NCBI RefSeq assembly: GCF_000517065.1
Contig: NZ_KI912105.1
Location: 913,308-977,307, forward strand
Reading direction: 5' to 3'
From: Alkaliflexus imshenetskii DSM 15055
GTDB lineage: Bacteria > Bacteroidota > Bacteroidia > Bacteroidales > Marinilabiliaceae
DNA: 64,000 nt
The notes under the pieces are model-generated. The model was not told the origin of the DNA. It did no database searches and was given only the letters and a program-made list of their open reading frames with translations. Below, piece by piece: positions 1 to 7,831 of the stretch. The translations under genes and the position numbers were made by a program. Position 1 is the first letter of the stretch. Each line of letters begins with the position of its first letter.

Positions 1-791
1 TTTCGATTATAAATAGTTTCGAGCGTTTGGTTGGCCTTGCTTAATTCAGGTAAAAATGATGGTTCCATATCATCCATAAATACTTTATAAATATCGCTTT
101 GCTTGCCCAGCATCGGCCCAAAACCGTAGTATGAATTTCCCTCATAACTAATGGGCTGCAATTTTTCAACATCCACACTGCCATCGCTTTTAAGAAACTG
201 AGGGTCTATCTTAGTATCGATTACAGTGCCTATGAATTGAACGTGCGAACCCAGATTAATAGTTTCGGTTACTTCTAATTCAATAGATATTGGAAACTCC
301 TTGATATAAGGCGCATTTACGTACTCACCTCTTATCGGCGTAAGACCCAAAGCTGCAAATTTATCGCCATCTCTACCCGATATATTGCCGGCATAATCCA
401 TGTGAGCCATATATTTTACAGATGGCACATTTATGGTAAAACTTTTGGTGGCCATAATATTGCCAAACGACAGTGTAGCAGGGCGCAACGAAACACCTAT
501 TTTCAACGGATGCGAATTAACAATTCCGGCCCAGGCCGCCGTCATGATGTTTGGCTGACCATCCTCACCATAAGTGCCAATTACAAGCGCAGGCTTTGGC
601 ATAATCCATCCGCGTACACCAACAGAAATCTTGTCGCCAGCCTGATTGTCATCTATATTTCCCTGCTTTACAACAGCACTATATAATGGGGTTTCGACAT
701 GTACAGACTCCTTTCTCGTCTGAATCTGATAAACCAATACAACAATAACTACTGCAAGTATCAGGTTTAGCAACACTGGGATATTTTTCAT
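1..791 (-). CDS. Membrane-anchored flavin reductase-like protein (3' end outside window)
   Basis: Reading leftwards from ATG at 791, the frame stays open to the window edge (263 codons). Residues about 5-22 are a hydrophobic signal anchor. From about residue 55 the protein resembles the flavin reductase/DIM6-NTAB FMN-binding split-barrel family, with the family's typical 'MTAAWAGIVNSHP' and 'KSFTINVP' segments. Family members usually act in the cytoplasm as flavin reductases or FMN-binding proteins. Here the anchor suggests the flavin domain sits outside the inner membrane, which is an inference. It lies 30 nt after the FMN/Fe-S protein gene on the same strand, so the two are probably cotranscribed and may exchange electrons. 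Family assignment is by recognition of the motif pattern; the C-terminus is not visible. Confidence 0.75.
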   Translation of the reverse strand, partial: MKNIPVLLNLILAVVIVVLVYQIQTRKESVHVETPLYSAVVKQGNIDDNQAGDKISVGVRGWIMPKPALVIGTYGEDGQPNIMTAAWAGIVNSHPLKIGVSLRPATLSFGNIMATKSFTINVPSVKYMAHMDYAGNISGRDGDKFAALGLTPIRGEYVNAPYIKEFPISIELEVTETINLGSHVQFIGTVIDTKIDPQFLKSDGSVDVEKLQPISYEGNSYYGFGPMLGKQSDIYKVFMDDMEPSFLPELSKANQTLETIYNR

Positions 792-821
792 AATGGTTAG
801 TTTAAATATTTTTTTGGAGGA

Positions 822-1970
822 TTATTTTATTCTGGGCTTGACCGGTTCAATGGTATCGAGTGCACAGCCGGTAGGACAAAACTGACACCATGGGCGGTTA
901 AAGAAAACGGACAAAAGGATTATCAACACACCAAAGAGCAGAATTAGCTTTGAGGCCACATTGAAGGAAAACGCCACAAACGGTTCCATGCTCCCCAGTG
1001 GCAGAGAAAAGCCGAGAATCAAGGCTACCCATATAAAAGTAAGATAAATCAATCTCAATTGAACTTGCGAAATCCTCATGTTTAGTGACCGCTTCTTTAG
1101 AGGCGACAGCTTCGAAACAAGCATTTGCAGAGCACCCATTGGACACAGATAGTTGCAGTAATACTTGCGGTATCCCATCAAACCCATGACAATTGCCAGG
1201 ATGAGGATGAGGACCAGTTCATAATTGGTTTGCATTGGTAAACCATTAACCAACCAATTGTGCATCACTCCCACCGAGAGCATTTGCTTAAACCAGATGC
1301 CCAACAATAAAAGCACAGCTGTGAGATAATAGAAGTAGTATTTTTTGAGTCTGCTTCCAAAAACAAACAAAAAGGAAACAAGCACCAACAAACCAGTGAG
1401 AACCGATTGCAATACCCGTATGAAAGACGCAGTTTGAATATTTGCAGCCACATCAAGGTAATTACCCACAGTCAAATTAAATGTGTTTATAATTGCGGTA
1501 CTGCTGCGTGTGGCGCCCGATGCCGCATCCACTTCTAAGGTTAACAGCTCTTCACCAACAACAAATTGGTTCCAGCTTTGCAAAAGGTTTTGCTTGTGAA
1601 TGTACTCAAGGTACTCGTTGGTTTCGTTATTCGCCAAAAGATAAACACCGGTAATTACACGTTTATCCGTCATTGCAATCACAATTGGCACATGTCCTGA
1701 GTATCCCGAGTAGCGCGCATCAAAACGCTCGGACACCAAACCGTATCCCAAAAAAACGCCCTCCTCATTAAAAAAGGAGAAACTTCTGTCGTTATTCTCT
1801 TTAAACGATGTTGCCTGTGGAAAAGCCTCTTCAAAGTCAGCTATTGTAAACGCTTTCACATCCTCACTTTTAAACCACTTAAACTCAGCACCGCCACGTA
1901 TGGCCACTGCCGCTAGCAAAAGCAATAAAGTGAAATAGTTTATAACATTTTGAAAGGATAACTTCTTCAT
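822..1970 (-). CDS. NosR/RnfG-like membrane protein with FMN-binding domain and 4Fe-4S motifs
   Basis: This 382-residue protein has a first membrane segment (about 10-25) and an extracytoplasmic FMN-binding domain (about 40-170). That domain carries the covalent flavinylation signature SGATRSS at 151-157, with T154 as the predicted FMN acceptor. Several membrane segments follow. Two polyferredoxin-type cysteine clusters are present: C272/C276 in a CxxxCP motif and C362/C365/C369 in a CxxCPxxC motif. The order matches NosR/NapH-like proteins that carry electrons across the inner membrane to outside flavins. An upstream in-frame ATG at 2138 would add 56 residues with no family resemblance; the start at 1970 gives a clean N-terminal membrane segment. 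The partner is the flavin reductase-like gene downstream. The final electron acceptor is unknown. Confidence 0.82.
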   Translation of the reverse strand: MKKLSFQNVINYFTLLLLLAAVAIRGGAEFKWFKSEDVKAFTIADFEEAFPQATSFKENNDRSFSFFNEEGVFLGYGLVSERFDARYSGYSGHVPIVIAMTDKRVITGVYLLANNETNEYLEYIHKQNLLQSWNQFVVGEELLTLEVDAASGATRSSTAIINTFNLTVGNYLDVAANIQTASFIRVLQSVLTGLLVLVSFLFVFGSRLKKYYFYYLTAVLLLLGIWFKQMLSVGVMHNWLVNGLPMQTNYELVLILILAIVMGLMGYRKYYCNYLCPMGALQMLVSKLSPLKKRSLNMRISQVQLRLIYLTFIWVALILGFSLPLGSMEPFVAFSFNVASKLILLFGVLIILLSVFFNRPWCQFCPTGCALDTIEPVKPRIK

Positions 1971-2274
1971 TATTATATCGATAGTGTTTAGAGATGGTTG
2001 GTATTGACTTAAAAGTAAATCAAAAACCGGCTGCAAATATATGCAAAAGACAATCGCAGGCTTTATGGAGGTGTGGCTATAACATTTTGTTAACAGTATG
2101 AGGATATTAAACACTACGTACATTTTCATCAACAACAAGTTGCAAAAAACGATGATTCATCATACACCCCCGTTCATACGGAACAATTACAGCATCTGAC
2201 ATTTCATCAGAAAATTTGCCTGATTGGGAAAATTCTGCGGAAAAAACGACAGAAAAAAGCACTAACCCGGTCAA

Positions 2275-2307
2275 TTTGACACAATTATGGCAATGGAATG
2301 GATTTTG
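2275..2307 (+). promoter_or_regulatory. Possible promoter for the Hsp20 gene
   Basis: TTTG at 2275-2278 is followed after 21-25 nt by GGATTTTG at 2300-2307, which keeps the TTTG core of a Bacteroidota -7 box but lacks its TA. The rest of the 1971-2356 divergent gap is AT-rich and shows nothing else I can support. Confidence 0.3.
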
Positions 2308-2356
2308 AAACCATCCTTACAAAGAATGTTTAACCTTAAAAATGGAGGAACAAGCT

Positions 2357-2788
2357 ATGACACTCGCAAGATTTTCAAACAGGCTTCCATCGTTGTTCGA
2401 CCATTTTTTTGACAACGAAGTATTTGATTGGTCGAACCGGAATTTCTCTACTACTAATACCACGCTCCCTTCGGTGAACGTAAAGGATACAGCAGATGCG
2501 TATGTGGTAGAAATGGCAGCACCCGGTTTCACAAAAGATGACTTTAAAGTGGAGCTTAACCAGAGCATTCTGACCATTTCATCGGAGAAAAAGGAAGAAA
2601 AAAAGGTTGAAGGTGAATTCACCCGCAGGGAGTTCAGTTATCAATCTTTCAGCCGCTCGTTCACACTTCCCCGCGAGGTAGATGCGGATAAAATTGCAGC
2701 CCGCTACGAAAATGGCATTCTACACCTCAACATTCCAAAAAAAGAAGAGGCAAAGCCAAAACCCATAAGGGTAATTGACATTAAATAA
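2357..2788 (+). CDS. Hsp20/alpha-crystallin small heat-shock protein
   Basis: The 143-residue protein starts MTLARF. A GGAGG stretch at 2343-2348 lies about 9 nt upstream of 2357, which favours this ATG over one at 2342. A variable N-terminal region (1-40) precedes the alpha-crystallin domain (about 40-130). That domain has the typical 'MAAPGFTKDDFKVEL', 'EFTRREFSYQSFSRSF' and 'ARYENGILHLNIPK' strands. A C-terminal I-D-I motif, which docks between dimers, lies near the end. It is an ATP-independent holdase that binds unfolding proteins in the cytoplasm. It stands alone, divergent from the FMN/Fe-S gene, and ends at a strong bidirectional terminator. Confidence 0.93.
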   Translation: MTLARFSNRLPSLFDHFFDNEVFDWSNRNFSTTNTTLPSVNVKDTADAYVVEMAAPGFTKDDFKVELNQSILTISSEKKEEKKVEGEFTRREFSYQSFSRSFTLPREVDADKIAARYENGILHLNIPKKEEAKPKPIRVIDIK

Positions 2789-2796
2789 CAAAAAAA

Positions 2797-2837
2797 CATC
2801 GGATGGCAGAAAAACAGTGCCATCCGATGCTTTCTTT
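2797..2837. terminator. Bidirectional rho-independent terminator
   Basis: A perfect 12-bp stem, catcggatggca (2797-2808) with tgccatccgatg (2818-2829), is flanked by an A6 run on the left and ctttcttt on the right. It lies between the convergent Hsp20 and DUF2007 genes. Confidence 0.85.
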
Positions 2838-2850
2838 ATAACGAGTTGTA

Positions 2851-3105
2851 TCAATGTACCTTCTTCTGATTCTTCTTATATTCATCGATGACGAGCGCGG
2901 CAAGACCTAAGTCGCTGCTCGACACAATTACTTTTACTACTCCAAAGCCTCCCGAATCAATTATCATCGGGATATTGGCAGCACGGTTTTCATCGTTCAA
3001 ATAAACTTCGATTCCGGCATCTTCCAGTAAACTTTTTACCATTCCGGCCTCCCATTGCGATCCGGAAAAGACCATTACCGGAGTTAACTCTCTCGTGTCT
3101 TTCAT
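2851..3105 (-). CDS. DUF2007-domain small protein
   Basis: This 84-residue soluble protein matches the DUF2007 (putative signal-transducing protein) pattern. It opens with 'VMVFSGSQWEAGMVKSLLEDAGIEVYL', describing a ferredoxin-like ACT-like fold, and continues with 'GGFGVVKVIVSSSD' and a final helix. The family is small and its function is not established; members occur alone or at the ends of other proteins. No signal peptide or membrane segment is seen. The gene is monocistronic, ending at the shared terminator at 2797-2837. A long inverted repeat lies 23-52 nt upstream of its ATG and could be its operator. Confidence 0.75.
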   Translation of the reverse strand: MKDTRELTPVMVFSGSQWEAGMVKSLLEDAGIEVYLNDENRAANIPMIIDSGGFGVVKVIVSSSDLGLAALVIDEYKKNQKKVH

Positions 3106-3127
3106 GTTTATTAAATTTTATTGCCAT

Positions 3128-3157
3128 TTGTTAATCATCAAAATAAGTGATTAACAA
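3128..3157. promoter_or_regulatory. 30-bp inverted repeat upstream of the DUF2007 gene
   Basis: TTGTTAATCA (3128-3137) and TGATTAACAA (3148-3157) are perfect inverse complements separated by 10 nt. The half-site centres are 20 bp apart, two helical turns, as for a dimeric repressor. It could also form a hairpin in the 5' leader. The rest of the 3106-3456 gap is AT-rich and holds the promoter at 3389-3422. Confidence 0.45.
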
Positions 3158-3388
3158 TGCGGATAACTGTTTAATTTTGAATATTAGACCATCATTTTGA
3201 TGTTTAAATATTGCCAAATTTCATCACTTTTCCAACTTTAATAACTGTTAATTTTTAAACTGAAAAATCCATTTAGATGTTTGATATTGTCTTTTGCCCA
3301 TCCTGACTCACTTGGCAGTTTTAACATCGATGATAAAATGTAACTTAATCAGATTTTAGAAACACCAAAAAGTAATGGCCCTAAACAC

Positions 3389-3422
3389 TTCATCATATCT
3401 TCATTTTTATGAAGTAAATTTG
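3389..3422 (+). promoter_or_regulatory. Direct-repeat box plus -7 element (composite promoter 1)
   Basis: TTCAT at 3389-3393 and 3400-3404 repeat with an 11-nt period, the geometry of OmpR/PhoB-type sites. Ten nucleotides later comes TAAATTTG (3415-3422), a match to the Bacteroidota -7 box TAnnTTTG. No TTTG -33 box is seen, as expected if an activator replaces it. The same arrangement recurs at 7721-7755 and 7832-7866. Confidence 0.6.
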
Positions 3423-3471
3423 TAGATGGCAGATGCTTTATTCCAATTGTAATTGAATGAATCAAAAAAAT

Positions 3472-3840
3472 ATGAAAGCTACCATTCTTATATCGGCGTT
3501 GATGCTTATTGCTGTATGCGGGCAGCCGGCTTTGGCTCAGGAACCGGAAAGAAAAACACCAAAGGAAGATATTGTTAATCAGGACGAACCGGAACCAGCG
3601 AACCGCAATACCCGCCCCGAATCCATCGACAAAAAAGAGGATAAACAGACCGAAACAAAACCTTCGCAACAGAAAGAGATAAAAGAGATAAAAGGTGCCC
3701 GCCCAAATGTTGAACGCGAGAGAAGCGGCGCGCGTCCGGAAATTACCCGGCCGGCAGGTGCTGGCCGTCCGGCAGGCGCAGGAAGACCTGCGGGAGCAGG
3801 CAGACCGGATGGTGCAGACCGTCCCGGCAGAAGACGCTGA
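3472..3840 (+). CDS. Small secreted Arg/Pro-rich repeat protein
   Basis: I do not recognise a family. Starting at 3472 gives 122 residues with a clean signal peptide (MKATILISALMLIAVCG, cleavage likely after ALA-QE); an ATG at 3457 is also possible. The mature part is hydrophilic and highly charged: an acidic Glu/Lys-rich first half, then a basic end. That end contains GARPN and GARPE motifs and three consecutive RPAGAG units, finishing in GRRR. It looks disordered and polycationic at the C-terminus. The composition and the GARPE motif recall the secreted protein at 7954. The shared promoter design suggests both answer to the neighbouring two-component system. Binding to an anionic surface polymer is only a guess. 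Confidence 0.7.
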   Translation: MKATILISALMLIAVCGQPALAQEPERKTPKEDIVNQDEPEPANRNTRPESIDKKEDKQTETKPSQQKEIKEIKGARPNVERERSGARPEITRPAGAGRPAGAGRPAGAGRPDGADRPGRRR

Positions 3841-3870
3841 TATCGAGTCTAAATCAACACATTTACGCGA

Positions 3871-4722
3871 ATGCCCCTTAAAAAAATCATCTATATCGTT
3901 TCTCTGTTGCTTGTGGTATCGTCCGGCAATGCATCAACAACCGATAGTGCCAATGTAGAAGTTGAAACCAGGAAAAAACAGAGTTTCTATGTTGGCTCCG
4001 GCTTTGGCAGCGACATGTTGTACTCGGGCTATTCATTGTCGAAGAATCAACCCTACTACTCGGCCGACATGCTATACAGCTACAACAGCAAATGGACACT
4101 CTCAGCAGCTGTAATAAATCTCAATGGAAAAACTCCGGCTATTGCATTTTACGACTTCTCGGCAGGGTACAGACACATATTCAACAATACTTTTGATGCT
4201 GGCGCATCCTTGTCAGCTTACTTCACCTCTGAAAAACTTCATGAACACTATTTTGGCAATTTTGCTTACCTTTCAGTTTCAGGAGGTGTGGACTGGTATT
4301 GGGTTTACACGCGTGCCATATACAGTACCATTCTGGATTCAAAAGGCGGGCACTATTTGCAGTTGAAAAACTCACACTACTTTGCCACAAGGGATTTTAT
4401 GAATAAAAAGGCTTACGTATCATTTAATCCAACCGTGAATTTTGTGTTTGGCGATCGCTACAAACTCCACACTTACACAACAGGTGGTAATTCCGGCACA
4501 CTACCGGGGAATATGCCGGTTACGCAGCCGCAAACGGAAACAACCTACAAGTCATCCTTTGGTTTGATGGATCTGGAGTTTTCGATACCTGTAGCATTAA
4601 ACTATGGTGCTGCCACTTTAGAGGTTGAACCGCTCTATTTCAGGCCAATTCACAAAGACCCCGACTTTCCATCGAAAAGCAGCTTTTTGCTTTACGCCAA
4701 TTTGTATTTCAGAATTTTCTGA
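3871..4722 (+). CDS. Outer-membrane beta-barrel protein, function unknown
   Basis: A 283-residue protein with a signal peptide (about 1-21) followed by alternating amphipathic strands rich in aromatic residues. It ends in LYFRIF, a C-terminal Phe typical of outer-membrane barrels. No plug domain or enzymatic motif is visible. The gene begins 30 nt after the small Arg-rich protein and ends 9 nt before the response regulator, so it is likely part of the same transcript. That context suggests an envelope component whose amount is set by the two-component system. Porin or surface-attachment roles are both possible. Confidence 0.7.
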   Translation: MPLKKIIYIVSLLLVVSSGNASTTDSANVEVETRKKQSFYVGSGFGSDMLYSGYSLSKNQPYYSADMLYSYNSKWTLSAAVINLNGKTPAIAFYDFSAGYRHIFNNTFDAGASLSAYFTSEKLHEHYFGNFAYLSVSGGVDWYWVYTRAIYSTILDSKGGHYLQLKNSHYFATRDFMNKKAYVSFNPTVNFVFGDRYKLHTYTTGGNSGTLPGNMPVTQPQTETTYKSSFGLMDLEFSIPVALNYGAATLEVEPLYFRPIHKDPDFPSKSSFLLYANLYFRIF

Positions 4723-4731
4723 TACAACTTA

Positions 4732-5418
4732 ATGTCTCGTGTTATGAATACGCTTATTGTTGAAGATGAAAAAAGTCTGGCCAATGAAATTGCCGAGTAT
4801 CTGCAAAAAGAGAACATCATTTGTGACAAGGCATACACAGGCATATCTGCTTCGGAACAGATAGCCGTGAACCAGTATGACTTTATTCTGCTCGATTTGG
4901 GACTGCCGGATTATGACGGACTTGATTTGATAAACGAAATTCGCAAAGAGCAGGACGATGCGGCCATAATCGTTATTACAGCCCGTGGCGATGTGGATGA
5001 TAAGGTTAAAGGTTTGGATATGGGAGCCGATGATTATCTCGCCAAACCCTTTGCACTCATCGAGCTCTACTCACGGATGCAGGCAGTGGCACGGCGTAAA
5101 TTCAAAATCAGCACAAACGAGATTAGAATCGATGATTTTGTGATTGACCTGAGAAGTCGCAAAGTGCTTTTTAAAAATGAGGAGGCCGACATTACCCGCA
5201 AACAGTTTGACCTGCTGCAATATTTGGTTCTAAATCGCAACAAAGCACTATCACGCATCCAACTCTATGAGCATGTATGGGGAAACCTGCTCGATGACCA
5301 GTATGACAGCAATTTTATAGATGTACACATCAAAAACCTGCGCAAAAAACTATCCGGCTATGGACAGGTTGAGTGGCTTAAAACCGTGCGTGGTGTGGGA
5401 TATATGGCAGAATACTAA
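4732..5418 (+). CDS. OmpR/PhoB-family response regulator
   Basis: A 228-residue DNA-binding response regulator. The receiver domain (about 5-118) has the acidic pair E11/D12, phospho-acceptor D55 in 'FILLDLGLPD' and K105 in 'LAKPF'. The winged-helix domain (about 130-226) ends with the usual 'KTVRGVGYM' wing. An in-frame ATG at 4744 (MNTLIVEDEK) is an equally good start. The sensor kinase gene follows 14 nt later. Proteins of this class bind direct repeats with an 11-bp period. The TTCAT-N6-TTCAT boxes at 3389, 7721 and 7832 are therefore its likely targets; that link is inference. Confidence 0.93.
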   Translation: MSRVMNTLIVEDEKSLANEIAEYLQKENIICDKAYTGISASEQIAVNQYDFILLDLGLPDYDGLDLINEIRKEQDDAAIIVITARGDVDDKVKGLDMGADDYLAKPFALIELYSRMQAVARRKFKISTNEIRIDDFVIDLRSRKVLFKNEEADITRKQFDLLQYLVLNRNKALSRIQLYEHVWGNLLDDQYDSNFIDVHIKNLRKKLSGYGQVEWLKTVRGVGYMAEY

Positions 5419-5432
5419 AGGTAAGGTACCAA

Positions 5433-6752
5433 ATGAAACTACGGCATAAACTCACACTGGCCAATCTTCTGTTTAAACTCGGTTTTGTAATCCTGTTTAT
5501 GATTGCAACACCATGGCTTTCTGAGCGCATAAACCTTTACCAGACGGACAACGAACTGATTGACAAGCGCGAAACAGTAATCAGCATTATATCAGAACTT
5601 GGTGTAGAACCCTTTCTGTTGAATGAGGAGAATGATGTCTTTGGCAGTTATAACATTCTGAAAGAGGAGTTTATCAGCATTGAGCCCGTCCATTTAGATG
5701 ATTTCTGGAATTTTATTGAAGTCGCAAAACGCAGCATCGACAATGAAATAATTGACTACAGAGTGCTTAACTACTCGTTTCTGGTTGATGGAGAGATGTT
5801 TCTGCTTGAAATTGGAAAAAGTCTCTCAAGCATAAAAACCACTGAAAGTAATATCCGCAGAATCACCATTGGTTTCCTCATTCTCTTTCTTCTGATTTCA
5901 GTAATTTTTGAAATGGCCTACACAGGCATGTTATTGAGACCTTTAAACACCATCATCGAAAAAATAAAAACAACAGCCAATCCGTCAAATTATAATAAAA
6001 CCCCCATTACCTCATCCACTTTCGATTTTAAAGTGCTCGATGAAACACTCTCTGCTCTGATGACAAAAACTGAGGAGCTGATTGCCAGAGAGCGGGAGAT
6101 TACACAAGATATTTCACATGAACTGATGACTCCGGTTTCGATACTGCGCAGCAAACTCGAAAATTTGCTCACTCACAACAACATCAGTGAAGAAACAGCC
6201 GAAAAAACACAAGAAGCACTTGATACGCTGCACCGACTCAAAACCCTCATCAGCTCACTCCTGCTCATTGCCCGAATTGAGAGCAGGCAGTATCTGAAAC
6301 AGGACACCGTGGAAATTACAGAAGTGCTTGACGAGATGATTGACGAACTTTTACCCCTCGCCGAAGAAAAAAATATCCATTTCCAGAGAACTCTAGGGGC
6401 GGATCATAAAATCACAAATGCCAACCGCACCTTGTTGTTTTCCATGTTTTTCAACGTTGCAAACAATGCCATCCGCCACACCCCTCAAAATGGTTCAGTA
6501 TCCGTTTTAACCACTTTTGAGAACAGAGCCTTCTGCGTTGTCATCCGCGACAATGGCGAAGGAATAAGCCCGGAACTGTTACCTCAGCTATTCATGCGTT
6601 TTAAACGAAAAAATAATGCCGATGACGATGGCAGTGGCATTGGGCTGGCCATTGCAAAATCCATTGCAGATTATCACCACATCCGGATAAAGGTGGAGTC
6701 GATGCCGGGTGAAGGCACATCATTCACTTTCATTTTTTTGCAAAACCCATGA
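5433..6752 (+). CDS. Sensor histidine kinase (HAMP-type, two membrane segments)
   Basis: This 439-residue kinase has membrane segments near 13-27 and 143-162, enclosing a small periplasmic sensor of about 115 residues with no recognised fold. A HAMP-like linker (about 165-215) follows. The HisKA domain carries H229 in 'DISHELMTPV'. The HATPase domain shows an N box (N344/N345), G1 box DNGEGI (373-378) and G2 box GSGIGLAIA (400-408). It is the cognate partner of the response regulator 14 nt upstream. The signal is unknown; the small periplasmic loop and the regulated envelope genes fit sensing of a cell-surface condition. Confidence 0.92.
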   Translation: MKLRHKLTLANLLFKLGFVILFMIATPWLSERINLYQTDNELIDKRETVISIISELGVEPFLLNEENDVFGSYNILKEEFISIEPVHLDDFWNFIEVAKRSIDNEIIDYRVLNYSFLVDGEMFLLEIGKSLSSIKTTESNIRRITIGFLILFLLISVIFEMAYTGMLLRPLNTIIEKIKTTANPSNYNKTPITSSTFDFKVLDETLSALMTKTEELIAREREITQDISHELMTPVSILRSKLENLLTHNNISEETAEKTQEALDTLHRLKTLISSLLLIARIESRQYLKQDTVEITEVLDEMIDELLPLAEEKNIHFQRTLGADHKITNANRTLLFSMFFNVANNAIRHTPQNGSVSVLTTFENRAFCVVIRDNGEGISPELLPQLFMRFKRKNNADDDGSGIGLAIAKSIADYHHIRIKVESMPGEGTSFTFIFLQNP

Positions 6753-6763
6753 TTTTAACTATT

Positions 6764-6783
6764 TTTAAGGACTCGTCCTTAAA
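6764..6783. promoter_or_regulatory. 20-bp perfect palindrome-like operator
   Basis: TTTAAGGAC and GTCCTTAAA flank a 2-nt centre (6764-6783). It sits 11 nt upstream of the ATG at 6795 and 11 nt after the kinase stop. No U-tract follows, so it is not a normal terminator; a repressor site or translation-masking hairpin fits better. Confidence 0.45.
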
Positions 6784-6794
6784 CCAACCAAGTC

Positions 6795-6989
6795 ATGAAA
6801 AGTGTTTTGCCGACCATCTTGATTTTGATTATCAGCGACTTGCATCTCAACGCCCAACAACAGGTCAACTTTAACAGACAAGGCCGGATTACTACCAATC
6901 CCAAAGAAATTCATTATCACAGAATAGTATCCCCGGTAGCAGAAAACATTTGGCTCGTAACCGAACACTATGCCGCCGGACCCCCTTAA
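6795..6989 (+). CDS. N-terminal fragment of a secreted MORN/TonB-domain protein (frameshifted)
   Basis: This 64-residue reading frame holds a signal peptide (about 1-20, cleavage near NAQQQ). It is followed by the start of a conserved-looking domain ending 'WLVTEHYAAGPP' and a TAA at 6987. The next frame (+1) opens inside it at 6970 and continues the same sort of sequence. The two join if one C is removed from the C5 run near 6980, giving about 297 residues. A homopolymer sequencing error, a real disabling mutation, or slippage at CCC-CCT-TAA could explain it. By itself this fragment would be only an exported peptide. Confidence 0.6.
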   Translation: MKSVLPTILILIISDLHLNAQQQVNFNRQGRITTNPKEIHYHRIVSPVAENIWLVTEHYAAGPP

Positions 6990-7689
6990 AAGAACCGTAT
7001 ATACCAGCACCCACGACCAAGCTATTGAGCGCAACTCTTTCCGTGCCGAAGGAGAGGAAATCTGTTACTTGCCCAATGGCCACATCAAATCAATAAAACA
7101 CTTCAAATCAGGCAAACCGCATGGCGAGAGCAACATCTACTCCTCCAATGGAAAAATATCAGAGCGCTCCGAATATATAGAAGGGTATCTGGTTTTGAAA
7201 ACAGTTTTTTTTGATGATGGCGCTATTGCAGACTCCACAAACTACTACTACACAGAAAGAGGTACTGAAGAACATTTTATATCCTATTATGAAAATGGCG
7301 TAATGGCGAGGGAAGAGTATTATGTAAACGATGATTTGATAGCTGGGAACTACTTTGACACTGAAGGCACAACCTGCGAATACTTCCCATACAACGAAAA
7401 GGCCGAATACAAAGGAGGCATTGACGCAATGCATGCCTTTATTGCACGTAATCTGATTTATCCGCGTGAAGCCATCAAAAAAAAGGCTCAGAGACGCGTA
7501 TATGTGAAATTTGATATAGACACCAATGGTTCTCTTGTGAATCCGGTACTTGTAAGGACGGTTGACTACGATCTGGATCAGGCAGCTCTGAACATCATTT
7601 TTCGTATGCCCAACTGGACACCCGCCAAACGTAACGGACTGCCATATAAATCGAGTATGACAATCCCGATTAACTTCAATCTACGTTAA
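6970..7689 (+). CDS. MORN-like repeat protein with TonB C-terminal domain (frameshift remnant of the same gene)
   Basis: The 239-residue frame lacks its own signal peptide. Residues about 30-130 hold MORN/YwqK-like repeats of the type 'YLPNGHIKSIKHFKSGKPHG'. Residues about 150-238 form a TonB C-terminal domain: 'YPREAIKKKAQRRVYVKFDI', then 'GSLVNPVLVRTVDYDLDQAA' and 'MPNWTPAKRNG'. In Bacteroidota such domains occur in exported proteins beyond TonB itself. The N-terminus is expected to be the fragment at 6795-6989 in the other frame. It follows the kinase gene by about 40 nt on the same strand. Function is unknown; periplasmic or surface location is inferred from the upstream signal peptide. 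Confidence 0.75.
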   Translation: MPPDPLKRTVYTSTHDQAIERNSFRAEGEEICYLPNGHIKSIKHFKSGKPHGESNIYSSNGKISERSEYIEGYLVLKTVFFDDGAIADSTNYYYTERGTEEHFISYYENGVMAREEYYVNDDLIAGNYFDTEGTTCEYFPYNEKAEYKGGIDAMHAFIARNLIYPREAIKKKAQRRVYVKFDIDTNGSLVNPVLVRTVDYDLDQAALNIIFRMPNWTPAKRNGLPYKSSMTIPINFNLR

Positions 7690-7720
7690 TATTCTAAAAA
7701 CTTACCTTTCCAACAATTCT

Positions 7721-7755
7721 TTCATTCAATCTTCATCTTTCAGGTTCTACATTTG
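7721..7755 (+). promoter_or_regulatory. Composite promoter 2 (TTCAT repeat plus -7 box)
   Basis: TTCAT at 7721-7725 and 7732-7736 (11-nt period), then 11 nt, then TACATTTG at 7748-7755, an exact TAnnTTTG box. It would start RNA near 7762, 190 nt before the secreted-protein gene. Confidence 0.6.
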
Positions 7756-7762
7756 GTTACGT

Positions 7763-7805
7763 AAATACTGGAAAACAGTCAATATTAAATTCTCTGCCAG
7801 TATTT
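7763..7805 (+). other. Predicted 5'-end hairpin in the leader
   Basis: AAATACTGG (7763-7771) and CCAGTATTT (7797-7805) are perfect inverse complements. If promoter 2 is used, this stem would lie at the very 5' end of the RNA, where it could protect the message from decay. No U-tract follows. Confidence 0.4.
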
Positions 7806-7831
7806 AAAGAAAGTAAAACCACGCTTCCTTT

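Noticed and set aside
402..686. Plus-strand 94-codon frame at the left edge
   Set aside because: It is antisense to the flavin reductase-like gene, which has clear family motifs.
3695..3958. Overlapping plus-strand frame across the Arg-rich protein end
   Set aside because: It arises from the repetitive GC-rich RPAGAG-coding segment in another frame and overlaps two better genes.
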